DNA of 64,000 nt from Methylovulum miyakonense HT12 (GTDB taxonomy: Bacteria > Pseudomonadota > Gammaproteobacteria > Methylococcales > Methylomonadaceae), in contig NZ_KB913025.1 of assembly GCF_000384075.1 (NCBI RefSeq), positions 2,827,044 to 2,891,043 of the forward strand, written 5' to 3'. The notes beneath the pieces were generated by a model, which saw nothing but the letters and a program-made list of their open reading frames with translations, had not been told where the DNA came from and made no database searches. The first letter of the stretch is position 1, and each line of letters starts with the position of its first letter. Position numbers and translations under genes: made by a program. Of the stretch, positions 9,213-17,580 are shown in pieces.

Positions 9213-12200
9213 TTAGTTGCCCATTGGCGTTGCCCGGGCACAAGCTTGCTTCAGCGAGGCCTCAAACTGGGCAATGGGTACCGGCTGGCCGAACAGGGGG
9301 CCTTGGTAGCGGGCAACGCCAATGTCCAGAAGGAATTGGCGTTGCCCTTCCGATTCCACCCCTTCGGCAATGACATCCAGTCCCAGGCTTTCCGCCATCG
9401 CGATGATGATGCGCACAATGGCCTGGTCGCCGTGATTGTCGGCGATGTCCCGTATGAACGACTGGTCAATATTGAGCTGGTTCACCGGCAACTTTTTGAT
9501 GTGTTGCAGGGAAGAATAGCCCGTGCCAAAGTCGTCCAACGCGAATTGGACACCGGATTCCCGTAATGCCTTCAGGGTGGCGATGGCGTCTTCGATATTT
9601 TTTACCAATATCCCTTCGGTCAGCTCCAGCCTGAGCAAGGCCGGGTCGACGCCATGGTGCCGGATGGCCGCCAGCACTTGCGCCACGAAATGGGTCTGGA
9701 AAAAGTGTTTGGCATTGACATTGAAGGAAAGCGCCAGGCCGCAGGCCAGAGGTGCCTGTTGCCATGCCTTGAGCTGCGCGCACACCGCCTCCAGCATCCA
9801 TTGCCCAATGGGCAGGATCAAACCGGTTTCTTCCGCCAACGGGATGAATTCCGCCGGAAGCATCAGGCCCCGCTCAGGATGCCGCCAACGGATCAAGGCC
9901 TCGGCGCCCGATGCGCGGTGGTTACTGTCGACCTGGAGTTGGTAATGCAGCTCAAATTGCCGGCCCGCCAGGGCCTTACGGAGATCATCTTCCAACGCAA
10001 ACCGGGCGGCAATGGCGCCCTGCATCTGCGGGTCGAAGAAACGCAGGGCATTACGGCCCGAGGTTTTGGCTTGGTACATCGCGATGTCGGCATTTTTCAG
10101 CAGTTCGTCCACCGTCCGTTCGTGGCCGTTGAACAAGGCAGCGCCAATACTGGGCGTGCTGACATAATCGTGCGTGCCGAGCTTATAAGGCCGATTGAGG
10201 ATGGCCTGGATTTTGCGGCCAGTGGTTTCGGCCAGTTCCGCCGCTTCAATGGGCTGGCCACCCAAATCTTTCAGCATCACCACGAACTCATCCCCTCCCA
10301 GACGGGCGACCGTGTCATTTTCGCGGACACCGCCCCGCAACCGTTCGGCGACCTGCTGCAACAGCAAATCCCCCATGTCATGGCCTAAGGTGTCGTTAAG
10401 GGTTTTGAAGTTGTCCAGGTCGATGAACAACAGCGCACCTAACTGGCCGCTGCGCTGGCTAGCGGCGAGCGCCTGTTTTAATCGGTCCTGCAGCAGCCGC
10501 CGGTTGGGCAAGCAGGTGAGCGGGTCGTAAAAAGCTAGGCGTTCGATTTCCTCCGACGCCGCTTTTCTAAGCGTGATGTCGGTATGGGTGCCAACGTAAT
10601 GGGTCACGGTCCCGTCGGGGTCTTTTACGGCGGTGATGGTGAGGTGTTCCGGATAGATTTCGCCATTTTTACGCCGGTTCCAGATTTCCCCCTCCCATGA
10701 GCCGGTATTGACGATGCTTCCCCACATGCTGGCATAAAAGTCCGGGGTCTGGCGGCCCGAATGCAGCAGGCGCGGGTTTTGGCCGACCGCTTCTTCCACT
10801 GAGTAACCGGTCATGCTGGTGAAGGCTTTGTTTACGGTCAGGATGTTACTGTTGGCATCAGTGACCATCATGCCCTCCTGGGCTTCAAAGACCGTGGCAG
10901 CGATGCGGAGCTGATGTTCGGCTTCCTTGCGTTTGCTGATGTCGCGGGTGACGGCGAGGTGCACGATGTTGCCATTGGCCTCTTTCATGGGTACGGCATG
11001 AGTATCCAGCCAGCGGCGGCCGCCCTTGAGCCCTATGACTTCATATTCCATTTGCATGGACTCGCCAGCCAGCACGCGTTGGTGCAATTCGGCATAGGCG
11101 GCGCGATATTCGGGGGCGATGACATCGGCTACTGAACGCCCGACAACCTGCTCTTCGTTGTCTGCCTCAATCATCGCTAGCCCCGCAGGGTTCATCTGCA
11201 CCAGCCGCCCATTGGCATCAACGATCTTGATACATTCAGGTTCGTTCTCGATGATGGTGCGCAAGCGGGATTCGCTATCGGCAAGCAGGGCTTCGATCCG
11301 CTTACGTTCGGTAATGTCCCGCGCCGCGGCGAACACACCCAGCACCACCTGGCCTTTGATGTCACGGTACACGCTGGCGTTATAGAGGACATCGGTGATT
11401 TTGCCAGAGGCGTGCCGGATGGCCAACGGGTAATCGGTCACGAAACCTTGGCGGAACACTAGCTGATAGACCGTGCGCGCTTGGTCGGGATCGGTGAAAT
11501 AAGCCGTGAAATCGCTGCCGATCAAATCACCCCGTTGCCTGCCTATGACCCGTTCCGTGGCGGTGTTGACATCGGTGATCTTGCCTTCCGCGCTGATCGT
11601 CACCAAGGGGTCCAGACTGGCTTCGATCAGGCTGCGGGCGTACTGGGCGGACAGTTGGGCGGCTGCTTCGGCTTTTTTGCGTTCGCTAATGTCAATGAAA
11701 GTGGCGATGGCGCCAGTCAGCACACCGTCGATAATGATGGGTTGCGACCAGTATTCCACCGGAATGGCGGTGCCATCCTTACGCCAAAACACTTCATCGG
11801 CGACATGGGTTTCCTCATTGCGGAAAGCGGCATACATCCGGCATGCCCCGGTAGGGTAGGGGCTGCCGTCGGGATAGGAATGGTGGATAAGTTCATGGAT
11901 ATGCTTGCCGATGATTTCATCTTCGCTTCCGTAGCCCAAAAGCCTTAAGAAAGACCGGTTCACAAATTTGCAATAGCCGTCGGTATCAACGCCATAAGCG
12001 CCTTCGGCCATCGAATTGAGCAATGAATACATGTGCTGGTGCGATTCCCGCAACGCGGATTCGATTTGCTTGCGCTCGGCAATATCTTGCTTAAGCGCTT
12101 CGTCCTGCCGCATCAGCAACAACTTGGTGGCTTTGAGTTCTTGCGCCGTCCGGTCAAACATCTGCCGCAGCCGTTCCGCTTGGTGCAGCCCTTCCTCCAG

Positions 12201-12266
12201 CAGCTTGTTCTTGCGTTCAAGCGCCGCCATTTTTTGCTGCAATTCCAGTGGGATGTCAGCTGGCAT
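9213..12266 (-). CDS. Four-PAS GGDEF-EAL protein
   Basis: 1,017 residues. Domain order: coiled coil (about 8-70), PAS1 (75-195), PAS2 (205-322), PAS3 (328-446), PAS4 (455-567), GGDEF (575-740) and EAL (755-1005). The diguanylate cyclase signature GGDEF is intact at 657-661. The phosphodiesterase motif EAL is at 789-791, and the downstream LELTEG and DDFGTGYSS metal-site motifs are also kept. Both activities are therefore possible, as in many dual proteins where one dominates. No membrane segment is seen, so it should be cytoplasmic. Its ATG follows the stop of the ODP-type gene after two bases, so the oxygen-binding protein is probably its partner or input. Confidence 0.95.
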   Translation of the reverse strand: MPADIPLELQQKMAALERKNKLLEEGLHQAERLRQMFDRTAQELKATKLLLMRQDEALKQDIAERKQIESALRESHQHMYSLLNSMAEGAYGVDTDGYCKFVNRSFLRLLGYGSEDEIIGKHIHELIHHSYPDGSPYPTGACRMYAAFRNEETHVADEVFWRKDGTAIPVEYWSQPIIIDGVLTGAIATFIDISERKKAEAAAQLSAQYARSLIEASLDPLVTISAEGKITDVNTATERVIGRQRGDLIGSDFTAYFTDPDQARTVYQLVFRQGFVTDYPLAIRHASGKITDVLYNASVYRDIKGQVVLGVFAAARDITERKRIEALLADSESRLRTIIENEPECIKIVDANGRLVQMNPAGLAMIEADNEEQVVGRSVADVIAPEYRAAYAELHQRVLAGESMQMEYEVIGLKGGRRWLDTHAVPMKEANGNIVHLAVTRDISKRKEAEHQLRIAATVFEAQEGMMVTDANSNILTVNKAFTSMTGYSVEEAVGQNPRLLHSGRQTPDFYASMWGSIVNTGSWEGEIWNRRKNGEIYPEHLTITAVKDPDGTVTHYVGTHTDITLRKAASEEIERLAFYDPLTCLPNRRLLQDRLKQALAASQRSGQLGALLFIDLDNFKTLNDTLGHDMGDLLLQQVAERLRGGVRENDTVARLGGDEFVVMLKDLGGQPIEAAELAETTGRKIQAILNRPYKLGTHDYVSTPSIGAALFNGHERTVDELLKNADIAMYQAKTSGRNALRFFDPQMQGAIAARFALEDDLRKALAGRQFELHYQLQVDSNHRASGAEALIRWRHPERGLMLPAEFIPLAEETGLILPIGQWMLEAVCAQLKAWQQAPLACGLALSFNVNAKHFFQTHFVAQVLAAIRHHGVDPALLRLELTEGILVKNIEDAIATLKALRESGVQFALDDFGTGYSSLQHIKKLPVNQLNIDQSFIRDIADNHGDQAIVRIIIAMAESLGLDVIAEGVESEGQRQFLLDIGVARYQGPLFGQPVPIAQFEASLKQACARATPMGN

Positions 12267-12268
12267 AT

Positions 12269-13054
12269 TTAGTCCATGTCCGCATAGATGATGTCGGTGC
12301 CACAGCGCAGGGTGCGCAGGTAATCGAGGGCGGCCGTGACATGCTGCGGCCCAATGATGGAGCCGTGCTGGGGCAGGATGGCGTCAATGGCCAACTTTTC
12401 GATGCGCCTGACGAAGCCGCGGGCGGCGAGGTTGGACGCCATATAGTCCAGGTGGAACAGGTTCATTTTCTCGATGTGCTCTTCGAACGAACCCACCGTC
12501 AGTTCCCAGTCCATATCCAGCGCCGCCCAGATGTCCCCGGAAAACAGGTAACGCGCCAGGGAGTCGTAAGTCACGAAGGCGCCTGGAAAATGCAGGAAGG
12601 GGGCTTCGACGAAAGTTAGGCTGGCTCCGGAAGGGAGGGCATAAACCGGTTCTTCGGTCACATCGTAATACCGGTAGTCCGAGCGGCCATAATGGGGCAG
12701 CAACACTTGGGTGCGCGGGGTGGTGAACACCTGCATGGACGGGTTGACGGCTAGCCAGTCGGTCATGGAAGCGGCCACGTCAGGGTCTTGGTGGCAGAGC
12801 ACCATGCCGCTGACTTGTTCCGGCGGCATGATTTGCGCGACCCGTTGCTTGACCTGGGAAAAATACTGCTTGCTGCCGGGGTCAACCACAATGGCCTCAT
12901 GCCGGTCCACGATCAGATAAGTGTTGCAGCGGAAGGCGGTCTCGTCGGTGTTCCCCAGCCAGAAAATGCGGTGCCCGTCCGCGGCATAGAGCGGGGTCGG
13001 AAGCCCCATGTCCATCTTGGCGCCGGAAAGCTCACTGGCTGTCATTATATTCAT
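12269..13054 (-). CDS. ODP-type metallo-beta-lactamase-fold diiron protein (likely oxygen-binding)
   Basis: 261 residues from the ATG at 13054, preceded by a strong AGGGGGA ribosome site. A frame extending to 13156 has no such site. The fold is that of flavodiiron/metallo-beta-lactamase proteins, but the canonical HxHxDH is replaced by LCHQDPD (residue about 118). Later ligands appear as H-FPG, FSGD and LPQHG. This H-x-D-P-D pattern marks the ODP group, in which the diiron centre reversibly binds oxygen rather than hydrolysing a substrate. ODP proteins are known to feed chemotaxis or signalling proteins. Here the next gene, two bases away, is a PAS-GGDEF-EAL protein, which supports a role in oxygen-controlled c-di-GMP signalling. 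Oxygen binding itself is inferred from family membership. Confidence 0.85.
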   Translation of the reverse strand: MNIMTASELSGAKMDMGLPTPLYAADGHRIFWLGNTDETAFRCNTYLIVDRHEAIVVDPGSKQYFSQVKQRVAQIMPPEQVSGMVLCHQDPDVAASMTDWLAVNPSMQVFTTPRTQVLLPHYGRSDYRYYDVTEEPVYALPSGASLTFVEAPFLHFPGAFVTYDSLARYLFSGDIWAALDMDWELTVGSFEEHIEKMNLFHLDYMASNLAARGFVRRIEKLAIDAILPQHGSIIGPQHVTAALDYLRTLRCGTDIIYADMD

Positions 13055-13268
13055 CTCAATTCCCCCTGATGGATTGGTTATGTCAGCAAAATAACGGCAA
13101 AGGTTACCCTTATGCCCAATTCGCCCCCCATTCCCCGGCCTGTTGCAGGCAAGCATATCTTGCCCATGAATTTATAACATTGTGGGCGGCAATAATGTCA
13201 TATTTTTTCTATTTTGCCTCTGGTTTTGCCGTCAAGGGATGTCCATTGGTTTTTGGGTGGTGGCCCCT

Positions 13269-13410
13269 AGTGCCCAGTCACTGTTGAATTGTCAGTATTA
13301 TTTTCGTAGGGGCGGGCGGTTGCCTGCCTGATCGCTGCGGATGTTGGCACAGGCCATAAACAAGGCGGACAACCTAGGTTGACCCGACAAGAAATCAGTG
13401 ACTGGGCACT
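13269..13410. repeat. 142-bp MITE-like element with perfect 15-bp terminal inverted repeats
   Basis: AGTGCCCAGTCACTG at 13269-13283 is exactly reverse-complemented at 13396-13410. The interior has no open frame and no transposase. The size and ends fit a miniature inverted-repeat element mobilised in trans. I see no clear target duplication, so insertion is not proven and the pair could be a large stem-loop. Confidence 0.5.
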
Positions 13411-13634
13411 GGCTTAGATTAGTTTAAAAGGGCAGGTTATGGAATATCAAGCGGGGACGCAGGTTGGCTTCATCGTCGTCAGACTTCGGATGGTGCGGTT
13501 TAGATGTCCTGGGATGCTGCACGGTATCCCCGTTAGGCACGTTCCCTATCCAAACCTAAATTTATCTTTGGATAGTTTTTCAGCAGGAGGTAGGGCGCCA
13601 ACAGTAGGCGCATTAAGTGCCCCAACCTTGCTTT

Positions 13635-13969
13635 ATAGTATCTGACGTTACGTAGTAACGTGTTTTCGCTCCCGTTTGCCGCGCCGAGCACCGTAGGTTT
13701 TGTCGGGAACAGCCCGAAGGGGCGCGGCAAGGATGCCGCGCGTCAGCAGGAGGGCAGGAAGCCCTCTCTGCTGGCCCCCGACAAAACCGAGGAGCGCAAG
13801 GAGGAAGCGGCAATCGGGCCGCCTTTTCTTTGGATACTTTCTTTTGGCGGCACAAAAGAAAGTATCTCGCTTTCGGGTGCGAGAACCCGATTAAAAAATT
13901 GTCGCGCTAGCGACTCATCATTATTTATTTTTAAGTCGCAGAAAATGTCTGCGTAACATCAGATAGTAT
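13635..13969. repeat. Structured dispersed-type repeat with inverted ends and internal stems
   Basis: The ends are 18-bp imperfect inverted repeats (13635-13652 and 13952-13969, 16 of 18 matching). The left end also begins a perfect palindrome, ACGTTAC-GTA-GTAACGT (13645-13661). A 12-bp perfect stem pairs 13696-13707 (GGTTTTGTCGGG) with 13777-13788. A 13-bp hairpin pairs 13834-13846 (ATACTTTCTTTTG) with 13853-13865. The CTTTTCTTTGG-TACTTTCTTTTGG block is, from memory, a common intergenic repeat in beta- and gammaproteobacteria of unknown function. The IS1595-type element is inserted 9 bp beyond its right end. Confidence 0.6.
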
Positions 13970-13978
13970 ATTGATTTA

Positions 13979-15002
13979 CCTGGGTATCCCCTTGACTGGA
14001 GTGACTACTATCGGTAGTGTTGTCATCCATGGACGACTACCCGAAGACGTTGGCTGAATTTGAGGAACGCTTCTCCACCGAAGAAGCGTGCTGGCATTAT
14101 TTGTGTGAGTTGAGATGGCCTGATGGTTTTGTTTGTCCGCGTTGCGGTCATCGAAAAGCTTGGTTAATTGATCACGGGCTTCATTGGTGTAGATCGTGCG
14201 ATTACAAAGCATCAGTGACGGCAGGAACAATTTTTGAACGGACAAAGAAGCCGTTGATGGTTTGGTTTCGGGTAATCTGGTGGGTCACAGGGCAGAAATA
14301 TGGTGCGAGCGCCAAAGGACTGCAACGTATGCTTGGTATTGGTAGCTATGAAACTGCGTGGACATGGCTTCACAAATTGCGTCGCGCCATGGTTAGGCAA
14401 GGCCGTGATCGTTTATCTGGGAACGTTGAGATCGACGAAACCTTTGTGGGTGGTGTAAAACACGACGGAAAACGCGGACGTGGCGCCAGTGGTAAGGTAT
14501 TGATTCTTATGGTTGTGCAACTTGACGGAAAAAAATTGGGGCGCATACGACTGAAACGAATAGAAGATGCTTCGGCAGAATCTTTAGAAAAAGCCATTCA
14601 GGATACGGTTGAACCAGGGAGCGTGATTCGAACGGATGGATGGGCTGGCTATAACCAAATTGGCAATCGTGGGTACATTCACGAAGTGGTTCGAACTGAT
14701 GCTGAGGTTGGGGACAATCTGTTGCCTGCTTGTAATCTGGTTGCCAGCCTGATGAAACGATGGCTAGGTGGTACTTTGCAGGGGGCGGTTGCTCATGAGC
14801 ATCTTGAGTATTATCTCGATGAATATACATTTCGATTCAATCGACGAACTTCACGGCACCGCGGAAAACTTTTTTATCGATTACTCCAACAAGCAGTGTT
14901 GACCGATGCCGTGACTTACGAAACTATCAAGAAAAATGTCCGTGGACGAAAACCAACTCACCACAACATATAGTGTTTACTCCAGTCAAGGGGATACCCA
15001 GG
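13979..15002 (+). mobile_element. Complete IS1595-family insertion sequence
   Basis: 1,024 bp. The terminal inverted repeats are perfect over 24 bp, starting CCTGGGTATCCCCTTGACTG (13979-14002 and 14979-15002). The element is flanked by a perfect 8-bp direct repeat TTGATTTA (13971-13978 and 15003-15010), the duplication length known for IS1595 elements. One intact DDE transposase fills the interior. Intact ends, duplication and reading frame indicate a recent, probably still functional, insertion. Confidence 0.96.
14029..14973 (+). CDS. IS1595-family (ISXO2-like) DDE transposase
   Basis: 314 residues from the ATG at 14029 (MDDYPKTLAEFEERF). A GTG at 14017 in the same frame is possible. An N-terminal zinc ribbon has CPRCGHRKAW and, after about 15 residues, HWCRSCDYKAS. 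The ISXO2-like catalytic domain shows the first aspartate in NVEIDETFVGG, the second in VIRTDGWAGY, and the terminal acidic residue in LDEYTFRFNRR. It cuts and pastes the surrounding 1,024-bp element. No frameshift or stop interrupts it. Confidence 0.95.
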   Translation: MDDYPKTLAEFEERFSTEEACWHYLCELRWPDGFVCPRCGHRKAWLIDHGLHWCRSCDYKASVTAGTIFERTKKPLMVWFRVIWWVTGQKYGASAKGLQRMLGIGSYETAWTWLHKLRRAMVRQGRDRLSGNVEIDETFVGGVKHDGKRGRGASGKVLILMVVQLDGKKLGRIRLKRIEDASAESLEKAIQDTVEPGSVIRTDGWAGYNQIGNRGYIHEVVRTDAEVGDNLLPACNLVASLMKRWLGGTLQGAVAHEHLEYYLDEYTFRFNRRTSRHRGKLFYRLLQQAVLTDAVTYETIKKNVRGRKPTHHNI

Positions 15003-15099
15003 TTGATTTATTAACTTGACGGCATTGGCCCCGTCTCCAGGCCGGGGCGCCGTTATGCATCCGCTTGCAGGCCCGCTACAAAAGCCGGCAAGGTTAGGT

Positions 15100-16008
15100 C
15101 TAATCGGGCACGCCGCCTAACCTGCCCCAGCGTATACCGGCCTGTGGCTGCTTCGAAAACCATATTTGCCTTGCTTTGCCTATGATATCCGCCAACGGCA
15201 CGGTGCCGAAGAGACGGGAATCCTTGCTTATGTTGCGGTTGTCACCCAAAACAAAGGCGTGGCCTGGTGGCACAACCATTTCCATCCCGGTCGCCTGCTG
15301 GTCAGGTTGCGTCCATTGCACTTGCCATTGCCGGCCTTCGATGGCTTCGGTGACTTGGATGGCCGGCCCGTTTTGGATTTCCTGCACCGTTAAGGGCTTG
15401 CCGTTAACCCAAATGGCATGGCCTTGGATGCGGACCGAATCTCCAGGCAGGGCGATAACCCGCTTGATATAGTTAAGGGTGCGGTCATTGGGGTATACGA
15501 AAATGGCGATGTCGCCACGTTTGACCGCGCTTTTGCAACCAGGGCAGTTATAGCGCATGTCGGCGAATAAAATGTCGCCGGGCAGGATACTAGGCTCCAT
15601 GCTGCTGGATGGGATGGAGAAGGACTGGACGAGATGTTCCCTGACGTAGCCGATCAGGGACAGTTGCGCCAATGAACACAGCAAAAAAATTAAGGCATAG
15701 CCGCCGCTGATTTGCCAACCCGGTTTCACGTAGCCTTGTTTGCGGCGGGCGGTGCGCCACGCATCCATGATGCCATAAAGCCAGATGGACAAGGTCAGCA
15801 CCAAGCTCAGCAATAAGGCGGGCAACATCCAATATCCGGCCAGATAGAGGGCGACAAATGCCACGCCCGGGATGCTGAGCATGGCGAAGGCGACAAACAG
15901 CCAGATGGCTTTATTGGGTTCGCCGTTGTAGAGCTGCCCGAAACCCGGCAGCACAAAAGACATGGCTAACGCGGATAACGGCTTACGGGGGTGGTTAAGG
16001 GTGTGCAT
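15100..16008 (-). CDS. lepB: Signal peptidase I with extra N-terminal membrane domain
   Basis: 302 residues from the ATG at 16008 with an AAGGAG site 8 nt upstream. A longer frame to 16167 is unsupported. Catalytic Ser136 lies in SIPSSSMEPSILPGD, Lys182 in LNYIKRVIALPGD, and box E is GDNRNISKDSR, so the Ser-Lys dyad is intact. The enzyme cleaves signal peptides on the periplasmic face of the inner membrane. Unusually, about 115 residues precede the catalytic domain, with a GQLYNG-type motif (FVLPGFGQLYNGEPNKA) and three or four membrane helices instead of the usual one or two. It ends the operon of an ECF sigma factor and a 74-residue membrane protein, so it is probably a second, regulated leader peptidase. 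Confidence 0.93.
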   Translation of the reverse strand: MHTLNHPRKPLSALAMSFVLPGFGQLYNGEPNKAIWLFVAFAMLSIPGVAFVALYLAGYWMLPALLLSLVLTLSIWLYGIMDAWRTARRKQGYVKPGWQISGGYALIFLLCSLAQLSLIGYVREHLVQSFSIPSSSMEPSILPGDILFADMRYNCPGCKSAVKRGDIAIFVYPNDRTLNYIKRVIALPGDSVRIQGHAIWVNGKPLTVQEIQNGPAIQVTEAIEGRQWQVQWTQPDQQATGMEMVVPPGHAFVLGDNRNISKDSRLFGTVPLADIIGKARQIWFSKQPQAGIRWGRLGGVPD

Positions 16009-16024
16009 GGAGGGTCTCCTTATT

Positions 16025-16249
16025 TTAGTAGGCGGTGGTGGCAGCCCAGATGCCAAAAATGAATGAAAAAAGCTCGGCCATGCCCATTGCGGCAGTGCCC
16101 AAAATAGCGAGCCATTGCAGCCGGATTTTCCAGGTTTGCCTGGGGGTTGGTAGTGGCAAGCGGTCAATTTCCCGCATGACCCGTCCAGTGAAACCGTCAG
16201 GCACCGACACCAGGCCTGATTGCAGCAAGTTGTCCCAATCGTTATTCAT
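16025..16249 (-). CDS. Small single-span membrane protein, candidate anti-sigma factor
   Basis: 74 residues from MNNDWDNLL at 16249, overlapping the end of the sigma factor gene by 8 bp. A cytoplasmic N-terminal part of about 45 residues contains VPDGFTGRVMREID. One membrane helix follows (about residues 48-70). Overlap with an ECF sigma gene and this layout are usual for anti-sigma factors, although it is short and has no visible zinc-binding HxxxCxxC motif. It lies 16 bp upstream of the signal peptidase gene. Confidence 0.7.
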   Translation of the reverse strand: MNNDWDNLLQSGLVSVPDGFTGRVMREIDRLPLPTPRQTWKIRLQWLAILGTAAMGMAELFSFIFGIWAATTAY

Positions 16250-16784
16250 GATATTCCTCCAATAGTTGGCGTAGCCGTTGTTTGGCCCGGTGCAAACGGA
16301 CTTTGACGGCACCGGTGCTGCAACCCTCGATGCGCGCAATGGCTTTTAGGTCGAGTTCCTGGAAATACGCTAACGCGAGTGCGCTGCGGTCCGCCACTGG
16401 CAAAGCACGCAAGGCGTCAAGCAGCTTTTCCCTTAACTGGGTTTGCCTGGCCGCATCGGCTGGGTCGCCTTCACTGGCCACATCCGGCAAAAATTCATTA
16501 CCGGAAACTTCGCGTTTGCCCGCAGCCCGGCCAAGCTCGTGGAAGGCAATGTTCCGGGCAATGGTGAATAGCCAAGTTGAAAATTCGGCGCGGGCGGGGT
16601 CATAGGCATGGAGGCATTTCCAGGCACGTAAGAAAGTCTCTTGGGCAATTTCTTCGGCCACCCCTTGGGATAGCCCCATCCGCCCCAAATAAGCAAACAG
16701 GGGCTGCTGGAAATGCTGCACCACAAGGGCGAAGGCTGGCTTGTCGCCGTTGCCGATGCGTTTTAGGATGATTTGAATGTCCAC
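16242..16784 (-). CDS. ECF-type RNA polymerase sigma factor
   Basis: 180 residues from a GTG start at 16784. Region 2 shows YLGRMGLSQGVAEEIAQETF, then the promoter-melting motif FSTWLFTIARN. Region 4 has LPVADRSALALAYFQ, then AIARIEGCSTGAVKVRLHRA, a typical helix-turn-helix. There is no extra C-terminal domain. It heads the three-gene operon with a candidate anti-sigma membrane protein and a signal peptidase, suggesting control of envelope or secretion functions by an extracytoplasmic signal. Confidence 0.93.
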   Translation of the reverse strand: MDIQIILKRIGNGDKPAFALVVQHFQQPLFAYLGRMGLSQGVAEEIAQETFLRAWKCLHAYDPARAEFSTWLFTIARNIAFHELGRAAGKREVSGNEFLPDVASEGDPADAARQTQLREKLLDALRALPVADRSALALAYFQELDLKAIARIEGCSTGAVKVRLHRAKQRLRQLLEEYHE

Positions 16785-16870
16785 ATGACGGTTCCCGTAT
16801 TAGATTGTGGACTTATACCGGTGGGCGGGGAAAAGGTTACAGGCAATGGGGGTGCGGATAAGGATTTTTG

Positions 16871-17428
16871 TCACAGCGGGGAGGATGGGCTTTCGATGGC
16901 TTTCCGCAGTGCCGCCAATACCGTATTCAAGTCCAGTAAGGTTTGCGGGTTACCGGCAAGCTGCCCTTCCGTTAGGCCAGACCCAAACAGGGGGATAGTC
17001 AGTGACGCTTCGTCAATGATGTGCGCGGACATCATGCCGATAATCTCCCGCAACGCCGCGTACGCATGGACAGCCCGTGCCGAGGTGTTGAGCAAGGCGA
17101 CCGGCTTGTTTACAAATGACTCGTTGCCGACCATCCAATCCAAGGCGTTTTTAAGCACGCCCGTGACACCATGGGCATATTCGGGGCTGGCTATGATGAC
17201 CGCGTCCGCCGCGATGATTTGGTTTTTAAGATGGGCCACCGGCCCAGGTAAAGGGTCTTCGATGTCCGGGTTAAAGGGCGGCAATTGCCCCAAGCCTTGG
17301 TACAAAACCACGTCCGTGCCCGCAGGGGCGATGTTTGCGATGGCCCGTAACAATAGGCTATTCAGGGAGGCGGCCCGTAAGCTACCGGATATGGCAAGGA
17401 AGTGCAGGGCTTTGGGTTGCGTAGGCAT
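16871..17428 (-). CDS. NADPH-dependent FMN reductase family protein
   Basis: 185 residues, ATG at 17428. The flavodoxin-like fold shows the FMN phosphate loop ISGSLRAASLN at about 14-24 and the family signature SPEYAHGVTGVLKNALDW at about 82-99. Members reduce FMN, quinones, azo compounds or chromate with NAD(P)H. The specific substrate cannot be read from sequence. It stands alone between the sigma operon and a GNAT gene. Confidence 0.88.
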   Translation of the reverse strand: MPTQPKALHFLAISGSLRAASLNSLLLRAIANIAPAGTDVVLYQGLGQLPPFNPDIEDPLPGPVAHLKNQIIAADAVIIASPEYAHGVTGVLKNALDWMVGNESFVNKPVALLNTSARAVHAYAALREIIGMMSAHIIDEASLTIPLFGSGLTEGQLAGNPQTLLDLNTVLAALRKAIESPSSPL

Positions 17429-17580
17429 AGGCAGTGGGGCAGGATTACGTCAAAGGGGTTTCGGCAATGCCATTGTGTTTGGGATAGGCACAAACAATAA
17501 CATCCTGTCAGCAACCAACCAAGGCCGTGTGTTGCCGGGGGTACGGTGGGTTTGGGCAACTATTGGCCCACAGCGGGCCG

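Larger units (their letters stand above)
13055..13978. other. Non-coding region of stacked repeat elements
   Basis: Over 900 bp between the ODP gene and the insertion sequence. It holds a 142-bp element with 15-bp perfect inverted ends (13269-13410) and a 335-bp structured element (13635-13969). Open frames across it, including one of about 98 codons at 13660-13956, follow repeat palindromes and are not credible genes. The ODP promoter should lie in 13055-13260, but I cannot pick a clear sigma-70 site. Confidence 0.6.

Noticed and set aside
13660-13956. 98-codon open frame
   Set aside because: It follows the hairpins of the structured repeat and has no credible ribosome site.
16025-16339. 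Longer form of the small membrane protein starting at 16339
   Set aside because: It would overlap the sigma factor gene by nearly 100 bp. The ATG at 16249 gives the usual short overlap.
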